Positions 9,014 through 17,238 of a DNA stretch of 64,000 bases are shown in pieces. Both the position numbers and the translations under genes were made by a program. Source of the DNA: Denitratimonas sp037478135 (GTDB lineage: Bacteria > Pseudomonadota > Gammaproteobacteria > Xanthomonadales > Xanthomonadaceae); contig NZ_JBBHDV010000001.1 in the NCBI RefSeq assembly GCF_037478135.1, positions 462,862 to 526,861 on the forward strand, in the 5' to 3' direction. Within the stretch, counting starts at the first letter, position 1; the number at the start of each line of letters is the position of its first letter. The notes beneath the pieces were generated by a model. That model saw nothing but the letters and a program-made list of their open reading frames with translations, was not told the DNA's origin and did not search any database.

Positions 9014-10183
9014 TCACTCCAGGTTCTTGCGCGTGGCGCGCTTGGCGATCACGAAGAACAGCCCCCCGATCGCCGCCATGACCGCCAGGTTGGGCAGGAA
9101 CACGGCCCAGATGTCGCCGGCCAGGAACACCGTCTTCAGCGAATCGACGAAGTAGCGCGCCGGAACCACCAAGGTGATGGCGCGGATCGGTGCCGGCATG
9201 GCGTCGATCTCGTACAGAAAGCCCGACAACATGAAGGCCGGCAGGAAGCCCGTGAACAGCGCGATCTGCGCTGCCAGGAACTGGTTCCGTGCCAAGGAGG
9301 AAATCAGCAGACCCTGACCCAGCGCCGGCACCATGAACACCGCCGACAGCAGCAGCAGCGCCGCCAGCGAGCCCCGCATCGGGACCCCGAACACGAACAC
9401 CGCCAGCGCCGCCGCACCCAGCGTGGACAGCATGCCGAGCACGAAGTACGGCAGCAGCTTGCCGATCAGGATTTCGGCCACCGAGGCCGGCGTGGACAGC
9501 ACCGCCTCCATGGTGCCGCGCTCCCATTCACGCGCCACCACCAGTGCAGTCAGCATGGTGCCGATGATGGTCATGACGATGGCGATGGCACCGGGAATCA
9601 GTGCGCGGCGGCTTTCCAGCTCGGGGTTGAACCAGTAGCGCGGTTCCAGCATGACGGCCTGCGCTGGTGCTCCGACGTCCAGTCCGGCACGCCAGGACTG
9701 GACAACGCCGCGGGCGTAGTTCTCGACGTAGTTGGCGGTATTGGGGTAGGAGCCGTCGGTGACGATCTGCACCAGCGGCTCGCTGCCACGCTGGGCCAGC
9801 CGCTGCTCGAAATCCTGCGGAATCACCACGTAGCCGCGCAGGTCGCCTGAGACCAGTTGGTCGGCCACTTCGCGCCGGCCATGGGCGAAGTGCGTATTCA
9901 GGAAGCGGGTGCCCGAAAACGCTGCGGCCAGCGAGTGTGCCGATGCGCCGGGCGACTCCAGGACCACGCCGACACGGACATCCTTCGCATCCAGCGACAC
10001 CGCATAGGCGAACAGCAGCAGCAACACCACTGGCAGCACGAACGCGATCAGCAGCGTCGAGGGGTCGCGCAGCGCCTGGTAGCTTTCCTTGGTCACCAGG
10101 GCGATCAAGCGCCGTAAATCAAAACGGCGCAAGTCGGTCTGCAGGGGGCCACTTCCGTCTTTGTGCATTGTGGCGCCGTTCAT
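9014..10183 (-). CDS. ABC-2 type exporter permease, first permease
   Basis: 389 residues with the same plan as its neighbour: N-terminal segment TLLIAFVLPVVLLLLFAYA, a large periplasmic domain, then C-terminal membrane segments with REWERGTMEAVLSTPAS as the ABC-2 motif. The start overlaps the ATPase stop by four bases (ATGA). The two permeases are similar to each other but not recent duplicates, and probably form a heterodimer served by the tandem ATPase. Confidence 0.93.
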   Translation of the reverse strand: MNGATMHKDGSGPLQTDLRRFDLRRLIALVTKESYQALRDPSTLLIAFVLPVVLLLLFAYAVSLDAKDVRVGVVLESPGASAHSLAAAFSGTRFLNTHFAHGRREVADQLVSGDLRGYVVIPQDFEQRLAQRGSEPLVQIVTDGSYPNTANYVENYARGVVQSWRAGLDVGAPAQAVMLEPRYWFNPELESRRALIPGAIAIVMTIIGTMLTALVVAREWERGTMEAVLSTPASVAEILIGKLLPYFVLGMLSTLGAAALAVFVFGVPMRGSLAALLLLSAVFMVPALGQGLLISSLARNQFLAAQIALFTGFLPAFMLSGFLYEIDAMPAPIRAITLVVPARYFVDSLKTVFLAGDIWAVFLPNLAVMAAIGGLFFVIAKRATRKNLE

Positions 10184-11952
10184 GTGGCGGCCTCCAGCTC
10201 GCGGTCTGACGACTCCACCAGGTGAATGAAGGCGTCCTCCATCGTCGGGTCGGGTTGTTCGGGGCTGACCGCCGAACGTTTGAGCGCGTCGGGCGTATCC
10301 AGCGCGATCAGTTGCGCACGCGAGAGCATGGCCACGCGGTCGCAGTATTCGGCCTCGTCCATGAAGTGGGTGGTGACCATGATGGTCACGCCCTTGCGGG
10401 CCAGTCCGTTGATGTGGGTCCAGAATTCCCGCCGGGTGATCGGGTCCACGCCCGAAGTGGGTTCATCCAGGAACAGCACGGGCGGCCGGTGCATCAGCGA
10501 ACAAGCCAATGCCAGGCGCTGCTTGTGGCCCAGCGGCAGGGAATCGGGCGTGGCGGACAGCCAGTCGCCCAGATCGAAGGTTTCGATCATCTCGGCAATG
10601 CGCTCGCGCCGGGTGTTGCCTTCCAGTCCGTAGACGCCGGCCGAGAATTCCAGGTTCTGCTGCACCGAGAGCAGGCCGTAGAGCGAAAACTTCTGCGCCA
10701 TGTAGCCGAGCCGGCTCTTGGCTGCGCCGGTGGCGCGGCGCAGATCATGGCCCACCACATGCGCTTCGCCAGCAGTTGGTTTCATCAGGCCGCACAACAT
10801 CTTGAAGGTGGTGGACTTGCCGGCGCCGTTAGGGCCGAGCAGGCCGAAGATTTCGCCCTTTTGCACCTCGAAGCTGACGTTGTCGGTGGCGGTGAACTCG
10901 CCGAAGCGCTTGGTGAGGTTTCGGCACGACACGGCAATGTCGGAACCCAGCTCAACCGGCGGCAGACGCTCGGCCAGCGTCGAAGTGCCGCCGGGGCCGC
11001 CACCGAGCAGATCGATGAAGGCGTCTTCGAAGCGCGCGGGCACCTGCGCCAGCTCCACTCGCGCCTGATCGGACAGGGCCTGGAGCTGCTCCGCTTGAGC
11101 GCCCTCGCGCAACACCACGCGCACGCCGGCGCCCTGGATCACGCCATCGCTCACGCTGGGCAGGTCGAGTGCCTGGGTCAGGACCGCTCGACGCTCGGCA
11201 CCGACGTCTTCCAGACGGAAACTGCGGCCTTCGAGCTGCGCGGTCAGCTCCTGCGGCGGGCCATCGAACAGGAGCTTCCCTTGGTTCAGCAGCAGCACGC
11301 TCTCGCAGCGCTCGGCTTCGTCGAGATAGGCGGTGGACCAGACCACGGCCATGCCTTCATCGGTCAGCGCCTGCACCATGCGCCACAAGTCCTGGCGGCT
11401 GACCGGGTCGACACCCACGCCCGGCTCGTCCAGCAGCAGCACCTTCGGCCGCGCCATGAGCGCACAGGCAAGGCCCAGCTTCTGCTTCATGCCGCCGGAG
11501 AGCTTGCCGGCCAGGCGTTTGGTGAAGGGTCCGAGCCGCGTGAAGTCCAGCAGCTCGGCAAACAGATCGGCGTTGCGGTCCGCATCCATGCCGCGCAACT
11601 GCGCATACAGGCGCATGTTCTCCATCACCGACAGGTCTTCGTACAGGCCAAAGCGTTGCGGCATGTAGCCACTGGCGACATGAATGGCGTCGTTGTCCTT
11701 GACCACGTCATAGCCTGCCAAGGTGACGTGGCCGGCGTTCGGCACCAGGAGGCCGGTCAGAATCCGCATCAGCGTCGTCTTGCCGGCGCCGTCGGGGCCG
11801 ACCAGACCCGTCAGCCGTCCATAGTGGATGCGCGCGCTCAAGCCCCGCAGCGCCTTTACGTCGCCGAAATGCTTGTCCACGTCTTCGATGACGATGGCAG
11901 CGTCTTCGCCCGCACCCGCAGGCACGGCGGCGATAGCAGGGCTTGCCTGCAT
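10180..11952 (-). CDS. Two-domain ABC exporter ATPase (RbbA/YhiH-like)
   Basis: 590 residues with two nucleotide-binding domains. Domain 1 has Walker A GPDGAGKTT (about 52-60), signature LSGGM (151) and Walker B VLLLDEPGVGVDP (171). Domain 2 has Walker A GPNGAGKST (373), a non-canonical signature LPLGHKQ (472) and Walker B VLFLDEPTSGVDP (492). This asymmetric pattern is usual for this subfamily, in which one composite ATP site is degenerate. No membrane part is fused, unlike full-length RbbA. ATG at 11952 lies just after the HlyD stop (TGAAATG); an upstream in-frame start at 11994 would overlap the HlyD gene. Confidence 0.93.
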   Translation of the reverse strand: MQASPAIAAVPAGAGEDAAIVIEDVDKHFGDVKALRGLSARIHYGRLTGLVGPDGAGKTTLMRILTGLLVPNAGHVTLAGYDVVKDNDAIHVASGYMPQRFGLYEDLSVMENMRLYAQLRGMDADRNADLFAELLDFTRLGPFTKRLAGKLSGGMKQKLGLACALMARPKVLLLDEPGVGVDPVSRQDLWRMVQALTDEGMAVVWSTAYLDEAERCESVLLLNQGKLLFDGPPQELTAQLEGRSFRLEDVGAERRAVLTQALDLPSVSDGVIQGAGVRVVLREGAQAEQLQALSDQARVELAQVPARFEDAFIDLLGGGPGGTSTLAERLPPVELGSDIAVSCRNLTKRFGEFTATDNVSFEVQKGEIFGLLGPNGAGKSTTFKMLCGLMKPTAGEAHVVGHDLRRATGAAKSRLGYMAQKFSLYGLLSVQQNLEFSAGVYGLEGNTRRERIAEMIETFDLGDWLSATPDSLPLGHKQRLALACSLMHRPPVLFLDEPTSGVDPITRREFWTHINGLARKGVTIMVTTHFMDEAEYCDRVAMLSRAQLIALDTPDALKRSAVSPEQPDPTMEDAFIHLVESSDRELEAAT

Positions 11953-11953
11953 T

Positions 11954-12994
11954 TCAACGCTCCCCCGCCGGGATACGGGTGCCGGCTTTCGCATCGACCT
12001 CGATCGTCACCGGCATGCCCTGGCGCAAGGCACTGTCGCTGTCGGCTTCGTCGATGACGATGCGCAGGCGGTAGACCAGATCCGTGCGCAAATCCGTCGT
12101 CTCCACCGTCTTGGGGGTGAACTCGGCGCGCGGCGAGATGAAGCCGATCTGGCCGCGATAGACCTTCTCTGATGAATCGCTTTTGACGCGCACCACAGTA
12201 CCGGGCGCGATGCGCCCCAAGTCCGACTCGCCCACGTAGGCGCGCACGTAAACCGGCTTGTCCAGGCTCAGGCTGTAGACCGCGCTCTGGCTTGCGACCA
12301 TGCTGCCGGGCTCCCGCACTCGTGCGATGACGGTGCCGCTACTGGGCGCCATCAACTCGGTGTCCGCCAAGGCTGTCGTGGCTTGCGCTGCGGCAGCCTG
12401 TGCGGCCGCAAGGCGAGCTTCTGCCGCGGCGATGTCTTCCTTGCGAAAACCTTCGGATGCTTGCGACAGGGCCGCCTTGGCCGCTTCGACGCCAGCGGCT
12501 GCCTGGTCGCGCGCCGTGCGGGCTGCATCGACCGTGCGCTGGCTGCTGGCGCCCGATGCCAGCAGGCCACTCTGGCGCTGGAAATTGCGCTCGGTCTCGG
12601 TGGCGAGCGCCTGGGCCTGCCTGAGGGCTTCGCGCGCCTGGGTGATTTCCTGCGGTCGCAGGCCGCGGCGCAGCTTGGCCAGTTCCGCCTGCGCCACCTG
12701 CACCTGGGCCTGTGCTGCCGCAAGTGCTTCCCGATAGGGTTGCGCGTCAAGCGCCGCCAGGCGCGCGCCCGCGCTGACGGCATCGCCCTCATCGAAAGCC
12801 ATTTGCATCACGCGCCCGGGCTGACGGAAGGCCAGTTGCACCTCGCGGATGTCGACGTTGCCGTAGAGGCGCAATGCATCTTGTTGTCCATGGTCGCGCG
12901 ACAACCAGAACGCCAGTGCGCCGCCAAGAGCGAGCACGACGACGGCGATCACGACCCAACGGGTTTTCTTGAAGAGGAGGTTTGGAGTTTTCAT
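11954..12994 (-). CDS. HlyD-family membrane fusion protein (YhiI-like)
   Basis: 346 residues with a signal-anchor helix (WVVIAVVVLALGGALAFWL) and then a biotinyl-lipoyl-like half (GNVDIREVQLAFRQPGRV). A long alpha-hairpin rich in Ala/Gln/Arg spans about 90-210, and the second lipoyl half is LMAPSSGTVIARVREPGSMV. It bridges the inner-membrane ABC permeases and the outer-membrane lipoprotein channel. The gene sits directly upstream of the ATPase with no gap to speak of. Confidence 0.93.
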   Translation of the reverse strand: MKTPNLLFKKTRWVVIAVVVLALGGALAFWLSRDHGQQDALRLYGNVDIREVQLAFRQPGRVMQMAFDEGDAVSAGARLAALDAQPYREALAAAQAQVQVAQAELAKLRRGLRPQEITQAREALRQAQALATETERNFQRQSGLLASGASSQRTVDAARTARDQAAAGVEAAKAALSQASEGFRKEDIAAAEARLAAAQAAAAQATTALADTELMAPSSGTVIARVREPGSMVASQSAVYSLSLDKPVYVRAYVGESDLGRIAPGTVVRVKSDSSEKVYRGQIGFISPRAEFTPKTVETTDLRTDLVYRLRIVIDEADSDSALRQGMPVTIEVDAKAGTRIPAGER

Positions 12995-13021
12995 CGATGG
13001 GTTTCCGCTGGATAAAGGTGC

Positions 13022-13438
13022 TCAGTGCTCGCGTGCGACCGGCGCATTCGCCGCTGACCGGCGCCAGGCGATGGCCGCTATGCCAGCCCACAGCAGCGTC
13101 ATGGCGACCACCGTGCGTCGCTCCCAGGCGCCACCCAAAGCCACATGCACTCCGAAAGCGAGGAGCACGAGTGCGGTCGCCACCGTGATGACAATCGCTA
13201 ACCACGCGGCCCAGCGCCGGCGCATCCACAAGCCGACGCCGGCGACGATGTAGGCGAACCCGGCCAGAAAATTGAACCAGAGCACGAAAGGCACATAGTG
13301 GCCGGCGGCTTGGCGCGTCGCGCCGTCGACAAACAGAACGGCGCCGCCCTCCCGAAGAGTGAGCAGGCCGAAGCCGATCGCGAGCAGGGAGATCAGCCAG
13401 TGCCAGATGCTGCGTTGTGGATGAGTGGTCATCTTCAT
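13022..13438 (-). CDS. Small four-helix integral membrane protein
   Basis: 138 residues with four predicted membrane spans: HWLISLLAIGFGLLTL, YVPFVLWFNFLAGFAYIVAGVGLW, WAAWLAIVITVATALVLLAFGV and VAMTLLWAGIAAIAW. No catalytic motif is seen and no named family is recognised with confidence. It lies between the tetR gene and the efflux genes on the same strand, preceded by TAAAGGCC before ATG 13438, so it probably belongs to the efflux operon as an accessory or sensor. Confidence 0.75.
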   Translation of the reverse strand: MKMTTHPQRSIWHWLISLLAIGFGLLTLREGGAVLFVDGATRQAAGHYVPFVLWFNFLAGFAYIVAGVGLWMRRRWAAWLAIVITVATALVLLAFGVHVALGGAWERRTVVAMTLLWAGIAAIAWRRSAANAPVAREH

Positions 13439-13625
13439 GGCCTTTACTTGATCGCGGAAACTCCCAAGCCTTCGCCGTTGTCGCGGGGTGCGTGTGCGTT
13501 CCGCCGGGCGGTCGGGCTGAGTGTTGAATGACGCGGATTCGCGCTGGAGGCGCAACGCGATCGCATGACCGTGGTGTGCCTCTCGGCTGACCGAGAAACT
13601 GCGTGGCGGCAAGATGGAAGGCGCT

Positions 13626-14243
13626 TCATCGGGTGTGCGTGATGCCACGGAGATAGATGGCAAACACTGCTGGCGCGTCGCGGCGGATGCGTGCTACGTC
13701 GCCCGCCAGCAACGACTGCATCACCAGCCCTTGAATTGTGCCGATGAACAAGACGACGGCCGCGTCCACATCCAGTTCTGAATGCAGCTCGCTTCGCGCC
13801 TTACCAGCTTCGAGCAGTCGACGCAACCGCTCACCATATTGACGGGTCAAGGTCTGCACCATTCGCTTGGGCAGGGTCTCTCCCGGCCGCTGCAATTCGC
13901 CGAAGAGCATCCTCGGCACCCCCGGGTGCTCGGCCACGAAGTCGATGTGCGTCTTGAAGATCGCTTCAAGAGCTGCAAGGGGGGACGTAGCACCTTCTGC
14001 GGCCTTGTCCACTCGAGCCATCAGGCGTTCCGTAACCCAGGACATCACCGCCTGCAAGATTGCGTCCTTAGTCGGGAAGTGACGGAACAGTGCTCCCTGG
14101 GTCAACCCCATGCGCTGCGCGATGGCCGTGGTCGTGATGTCGCTGGGGTTCTGTTCGGCAGCCAAGTCGACCACTGCCTCGACGGTGGCCGCGCGCCTCT
14201 CATCAGCCGGCAGATGCCTGGAGTGTCCGCTCATTGCTTGCAT
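13626..14243 (-). CDS. TetR/AcrR-family repressor
   Basis: 205 residues. The N-terminal TetR helix-turn-helix is clear (ITTTAIAQRMGLTQGALFRHFPTKDAILQAV, about residues 36-66), followed by an all-helical ligand domain. It is the first gene of the minus-strand array that leads to the ABC exporter and probably represses that array in response to an exported compound. A perfect 6-bp inverted repeat lies 14-27 bp before the start. ATG at 14243 is used; ATG at 14234 is an alternative. The gap to the next gene (about 190 bp) may hold another promoter. Confidence 0.93.
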   Translation of the reverse strand: MQAMSGHSRHLPADERRAATVEAVVDLAAEQNPSDITTTAIAQRMGLTQGALFRHFPTKDAILQAVMSWVTERLMARVDKAAEGATSPLAALEAIFKTHIDFVAEHPGVPRMLFGELQRPGETLPKRMVQTLTRQYGERLRRLLEAGKARSELHSELDVDAAVVLFIGTIQGLVMQSLLAGDVARIRRDAPAVFAIYLRGITHTR

Positions 14244-14256
14244 CCCAAAAAAAGTG

Positions 14257-14270
14257 AGTAATCTATTACT
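14257..14270. promoter_or_regulatory. Candidate TetR operator palindrome
   Basis: AGTAAT-CT-ATTACT is a perfect inverted repeat (6-bp arms, 2-bp centre) in an AT-rich pocket just upstream of the tetR start. Position and symmetry fit an autoregulatory TetR operator; this is not proven by sequence. Confidence 0.5.
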
Positions 14271-14508
14271 AGCTTACCACTATGCAGCCAGACCGCAAGA
14301 GGGGAAGCACGAAAAAGAGGTCTCGATGAACAGCAGAACTGCTATCTCAGACGGCTGCCAACGGTCGATTTCTGGCGGGCGCAAACGTCGCCCTCCGCAC
14401 CTCATTGGCGGAAGGGCGCCGGCACATCGCAAGCCTGGCGCGGCGTAAGTGGGCGGGATGTGGATGGAGATGCTGGCGCCCGAGAGGCCGAACCAGAAGA
14501 AGACGAAC

Positions 14509-14522
14509 AGGAGGTGGCCTTG
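14509..14522 (+). promoter_or_regulatory. Shine-Dalgarno site deciding a TTG start for the LysR gene
   Basis: AGGAGG at 14509-14514 stands five bases before TTG at 14520. The family N-terminus (DFRLLRYFIAVAEE) begins right at this TTG. The only upstream in-frame ATG would add 20 acidic residues that are not family-like. Confidence 0.75.
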
Positions 14523-15416
14523 GATTTCAGATTGCTGCGCTACTTCATCGCAGTCGCGGAAGAACTGCATCTGGCCCGGGCAGCCGAGCGTCTGGGCATC
14601 GAGCAATCGCCTGTGTCACGTGCGATGCGCGACCTGGAAAGCCAGCTTGGCGTGCAGTTGTTTGACCGCAGCACACGCCTGACGCGGCTGACCTGGGCTG
14701 GCCAGGTGTTCCTAGGCGAATGTCGGCGCGTGCAGGCCACCGTGGAGCAGGCAGTCAAGAGCGCCAAGGCCGCGGCACAGGGGTACCAGAGCCATCTGCG
14801 CATCGCGATCTGCGACGGCCTGGCGCAGCCCCGCATCGCCACCTTGCTGGCACGCAGCCGCGAGGACGAGCCCGAGATGGAGATTCGCGTCTTCGAGCTG
14901 CCGTTCGCGCAGCAGCTCAAGACGTTGCACGACGATCTGCTGGACATCGGCTTTGCGTTGTCAAACGCGGTACATGATGGCCTCGTCGCCGAGCCGGTGT
15001 GGACCGATCCGCTGTCGGTGATCGTGCCCGCACGCCACCCCTTGCTGGCACACGTGCAGGTGCCGCTGGCCGAAGCCCTGAAGTTCCCGCTGGTTCTGTG
15101 CCATCCCGAATCGGGATCGGGCTGCCGCCATCAGATTCAAGCGCTGCTGCAGGACGCAGGCACGCCGCTCAAGCTGGTCGATGAAGTGACCAGCCTGGGC
15201 GTGATGCTGACCCTGGTCGGTGCCGGCTACGGCATCGGCTTCGCCATCGCCTCGCAGGTGCAGACGCTACAGCGCCCGGACATCTCCATTCGTCCCTTGG
15301 CCGGCAGCCCACCGGTGCTCTCTACCTACCTGCTGCGCCGCCGGGGCGAACCCTCGGAGCCCATGAAGCGGTTCATCGAGCGGGCGAAAGGCGGGCGGGA
15401 CCGGGCCTGTCGATGA
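14520..15416 (+). CDS. LysR-family transcriptional regulator
   Basis: 298 residues from the TTG start. The N-terminal winged helix is DFRLLRYFIAVAEE through LARAAERLGIEQSPVSRAMRDLE, and the C-terminal substrate-binding domain has DIGFALS, a Pro/Arg switch VIVPARHPL and GAGYGIGFAI. It is transcribed away from the tetR-efflux array and is the last gene before the tRNA-Gly-like site. No target gene is adjacent on its own strand. LysR genes of this kind are common cargo at the edges of integrative elements; that link is general knowledge rather than shown here. Confidence 0.9.
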   Translation: MDFRLLRYFIAVAEELHLARAAERLGIEQSPVSRAMRDLESQLGVQLFDRSTRLTRLTWAGQVFLGECRRVQATVEQAVKSAKAAAQGYQSHLRIAICDGLAQPRIATLLARSREDEPEMEIRVFELPFAQQLKTLHDDLLDIGFALSNAVHDGLVAEPVWTDPLSVIVPARHPLLAHVQVPLAEALKFPLVLCHPESGSGCRHQIQALLQDAGTPLKLVDEVTSLGVMLTLVGAGYGIGFAIASQVQTLQRPDISIRPLAGSPPVLSTYLLRRRGEPSEPMKRFIERAKGGRDRACR

Positions 15417-15882
15417 TGAGTCAATCCTTTGAGGACGCAGCTCACCTGTCCGTAGCGGCCTGTGGCGTGATGTGCCAGTGGACAGATAGACTTCGGTATG
15501 AAATCCGATGCTCTGGCTGTTGATGGATGTGCTTGGCTCGCTTTGGATCACCCGCAACGGCCTGCGTTGACCAGGCCGAAGACTTGAGTCCACAATCGAG
15601 TCCATTCCGTGACGCTTGGATCGGAAAAAACGTTCGTAATAAACGAGTTAGCGACCGGGTGCTGTTCCCTTCACCCGCTCCAACTCCCGCCCGTTTCACG
15701 ATCTTCAGCGCGATGCGCCGCCACGCGCGTGATGTGATTTCCAGACCCGTTCGATCCCATTGTGTTGGCCTGGAATCCAGGCCGGACTGCGCTTGCGCAG
15801 GTGCTGCGCCACTGTCATGCGGTGCACCCGGGGATGCGATATCGTCGGCCGGTCTTTTCAAGCAGGTGAGGGAGATACGGCA
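15417..15882. other. Gene-free junction between the putative element and the chromosome
   Basis: About 465 bp without a convincing gene. The left half is less GC-rich than its surroundings and contains short AT patches around 15630-15650. The tRNA-Gly-like 18-mer is at 15665-15682. The right half (15700-15880) leads into the sugar dehydrogenase and holds its ribosome site GGTGAGGGAG. Open frames here lack any recognisable family sequence. Confidence 0.6.
15665..15682 (+). other. Candidate att site: tRNA-Gly 3'-end-like 18-mer
   Basis: TTCCCTTCACCCGCTCCA reads like the T-loop-to-acceptor end of a bacterial tRNA-Gly (ending CCCGCTCCA). It differs at about one position from the 18-bp ICEclc-type repeat as I recall it. 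No complete tRNA precedes it: the upstream bases do not form D or anticodon arms. That is what the distal repeat of an integrated element looks like. Confidence 0.5.
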
Positions 15883-17091
15883 ATGAATGCAATCAGGAAT
15901 GTGCTGGCCCTCGGCATCGCCACTGCGCTGCTGGCGGCCTGTGGCGGTGGCGCCGATACCGCAGTCGATACCGCACCATCGCCGCCGGCGGAAACAGCAC
16001 CGCCCGCCGTGGCTGAAACGCCGGCACCGGCAGCCGTGGGCGAGGGTGCGTTTGTCGTAGCCGAACTGGCGCGCTTCGATTATCCGTGGGCGATGACCTT
16101 CCTGCCGGACGGACGCCTGCTGGTGACCCAGATGAGCGGCGAGCTGAAGCTGTACGACCCTTCCGGCAACACCAGCGGCGACATCGGCGGCGTGCCGCAG
16201 GTGACGCATGTGGCGCAGGGCGGCCTCGGTGATGTGGTGCTGCATCCGCATTACGCGGACAACCAGTGGGTCTACCTCAGTTATGTCGAAACCGATGAAA
16301 CCGGGCTCGGCGCGGTTGTCGCGCGGGCGAAGCTGGCGCTGGACGATGCCGGCGGCGGTAAGTTGCAGGATCTGGAAACCATTTGGCGCCAGACCCCGAA
16401 AAAGAGCGGTGACGGCCACTTCGGTTACCGCATCGCGTTCGATGCCGAAGGCAAGCTGTGGATCAGTTCCAGTGAGCGCAAGGAGTTCGATCCGGCCCAG
16501 GATCTGGGCACCAACCTGGGCAAGATCCTGCGTCTGAACGACGACGGCACGCCGGCCGAGGGCAATCCTTTCGCAGATCAGGGCGGGGTTGCCGCGCAGG
16601 TCTGGACGCTTGGGCACCGCAATATTCTCGGCATGGCTTTCGATGCCGAGGGCCGGCTCTGGGCGCACGAGATGGGGCCCAAGGGCGGTGATGAGCTGAA
16701 CCTGATCGTCAAGGGTGAAAACTACGGTTATCCGCTGGTTTCCAACGGCAACCACTACGACGACACGCCGATTCCCGATCACGCCACCCGGCCCGAGTTC
16801 CGCGCGCCGGTGGTCAGCTGGACTCCAGTGATCTCGCCTGCCGGCTTCATGATCTACGACGGCGGGCTGTTCCCGGAATGGAACGGCAACGGCTTCATCG
16901 GCGGCATGTCCTCGATGTCGCTGGTGCGCATCGCGTTCGGTGGTGAAACCGCCAGCGAAGCACAGCGCTTCGACATGCAGCGCCGCATCCGCGAAGTGGA
17001 GCAGGGCCCGGATGGCGCAATCTGGCTGCTGGAGGACGGTACCCGCAAAGGCAAGGGCTGGCTGATGAGGCTGACCCCGCCGCAAGCTTGA
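15883..17091 (+). CDS. PQQ-dependent sugar dehydrogenase-type lipoprotein (GSDH/Yli family)
   Basis: 402 residues. It has a lipoprotein signal with lipobox LLAAC at about residues 16-20 and a Pro/Ala-rich linker. A six-bladed beta-propeller of the glucose/sorbosone dehydrogenase family follows: LARFDYPWAMTFLPDGRLLVTQ, GGLGDVVLHP, the catalytic-His region SGDGHFGYRIAFDAEG, TLGHRNILGMAFD and EMGPKGGDELN. Family members oxidise aldose sugars in the periplasm with PQQ; whether this one binds PQQ is not settled by motifs alone. Ribosome site GGTGAGGGAG precedes ATG 15883. A strong terminator follows at 17142. Confidence 0.9.
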   Translation: MNAIRNVLALGIATALLAACGGGADTAVDTAPSPPAETAPPAVAETPAPAAVGEGAFVVAELARFDYPWAMTFLPDGRLLVTQMSGELKLYDPSGNTSGDIGGVPQVTHVAQGGLGDVVLHPHYADNQWVYLSYVETDETGLGAVVARAKLALDDAGGGKLQDLETIWRQTPKKSGDGHFGYRIAFDAEGKLWISSSERKEFDPAQDLGTNLGKILRLNDDGTPAEGNPFADQGGVAAQVWTLGHRNILGMAFDAEGRLWAHEMGPKGGDELNLIVKGENYGYPLVSNGNHYDDTPIPDHATRPEFRAPVVSWTPVISPAGFMIYDGGLFPEWNGNGFIGGMSSMSLVRIAFGGETASEAQRFDMQRRIREVEQGPDGAIWLLEDGTRKGKGWLMRLTPPQA

Positions 17092-17141
17092 GGCAGCGCC
17101 GCCGGAACGATGATCCGTTCCGCCCCGGCATCGCAGACGAG

Positions 17142-17170
17142 GCGGAGCCGCAGCAGCGGTTCCGCTTTTT
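17142..17170 (+). terminator. Rho-independent terminator after the sugar dehydrogenase
   Basis: GCGGAGCCGC / AGCA / GCGGTTCCGC (10-bp stem with one G-T pair) followed by five T. It sits 50 bp after the dehydrogenase stop. Confidence 0.85.
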
Positions 17171-17238
17171 CGTGGCTGCGCATTGGGTTGTGTCTTGCGC
17201 TAGGTGTCGCGCCGATCTTCGATCCAGGTGACCAGTGG

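Larger units (their letters stand above)
1..15682. mobile_element. Distal end of a probable ICEclc-like integrated element (partial, continues left)
   Basis: This is an inference from layout. The block from the left edge to the tRNA-Gly-like site at 15665-15682 carries only accessory functions: an ABC efflux system, a flavin electron-transfer module, a beta-CASP hydrolase, and TetR and LysR regulators. Housekeeping and chromosomal genes start right after the site. The 3' end of tRNA-Gly is the known integration target of ICEclc-type elements. Neither an integrase nor a full tRNA-Gly gene lies in the window, so both would have to be beyond the left edge. No conjugation genes are visible. It could instead be a plain genomic island or a chance match. 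Confidence 0.4.

Noticed and set aside
10222..12057. 611-residue plus-strand frame
   Set aside because: Antisense to the two-domain ABC ATPase, with His/Gln-rich composition typical of shadows.
14280..14606. Minus-strand frame with a hydrophobic FVFFWFGLSG stretch overlapping the LysR start
   Set aside because: The hydrophobic run is the complement of the LysR leader; no start signal and no family match I can name.
15442..17085. 547-residue minus-strand frame
   Set aside because: Antisense to the sugar dehydrogenase, whose motifs, lipobox and ribosome site are convincing.
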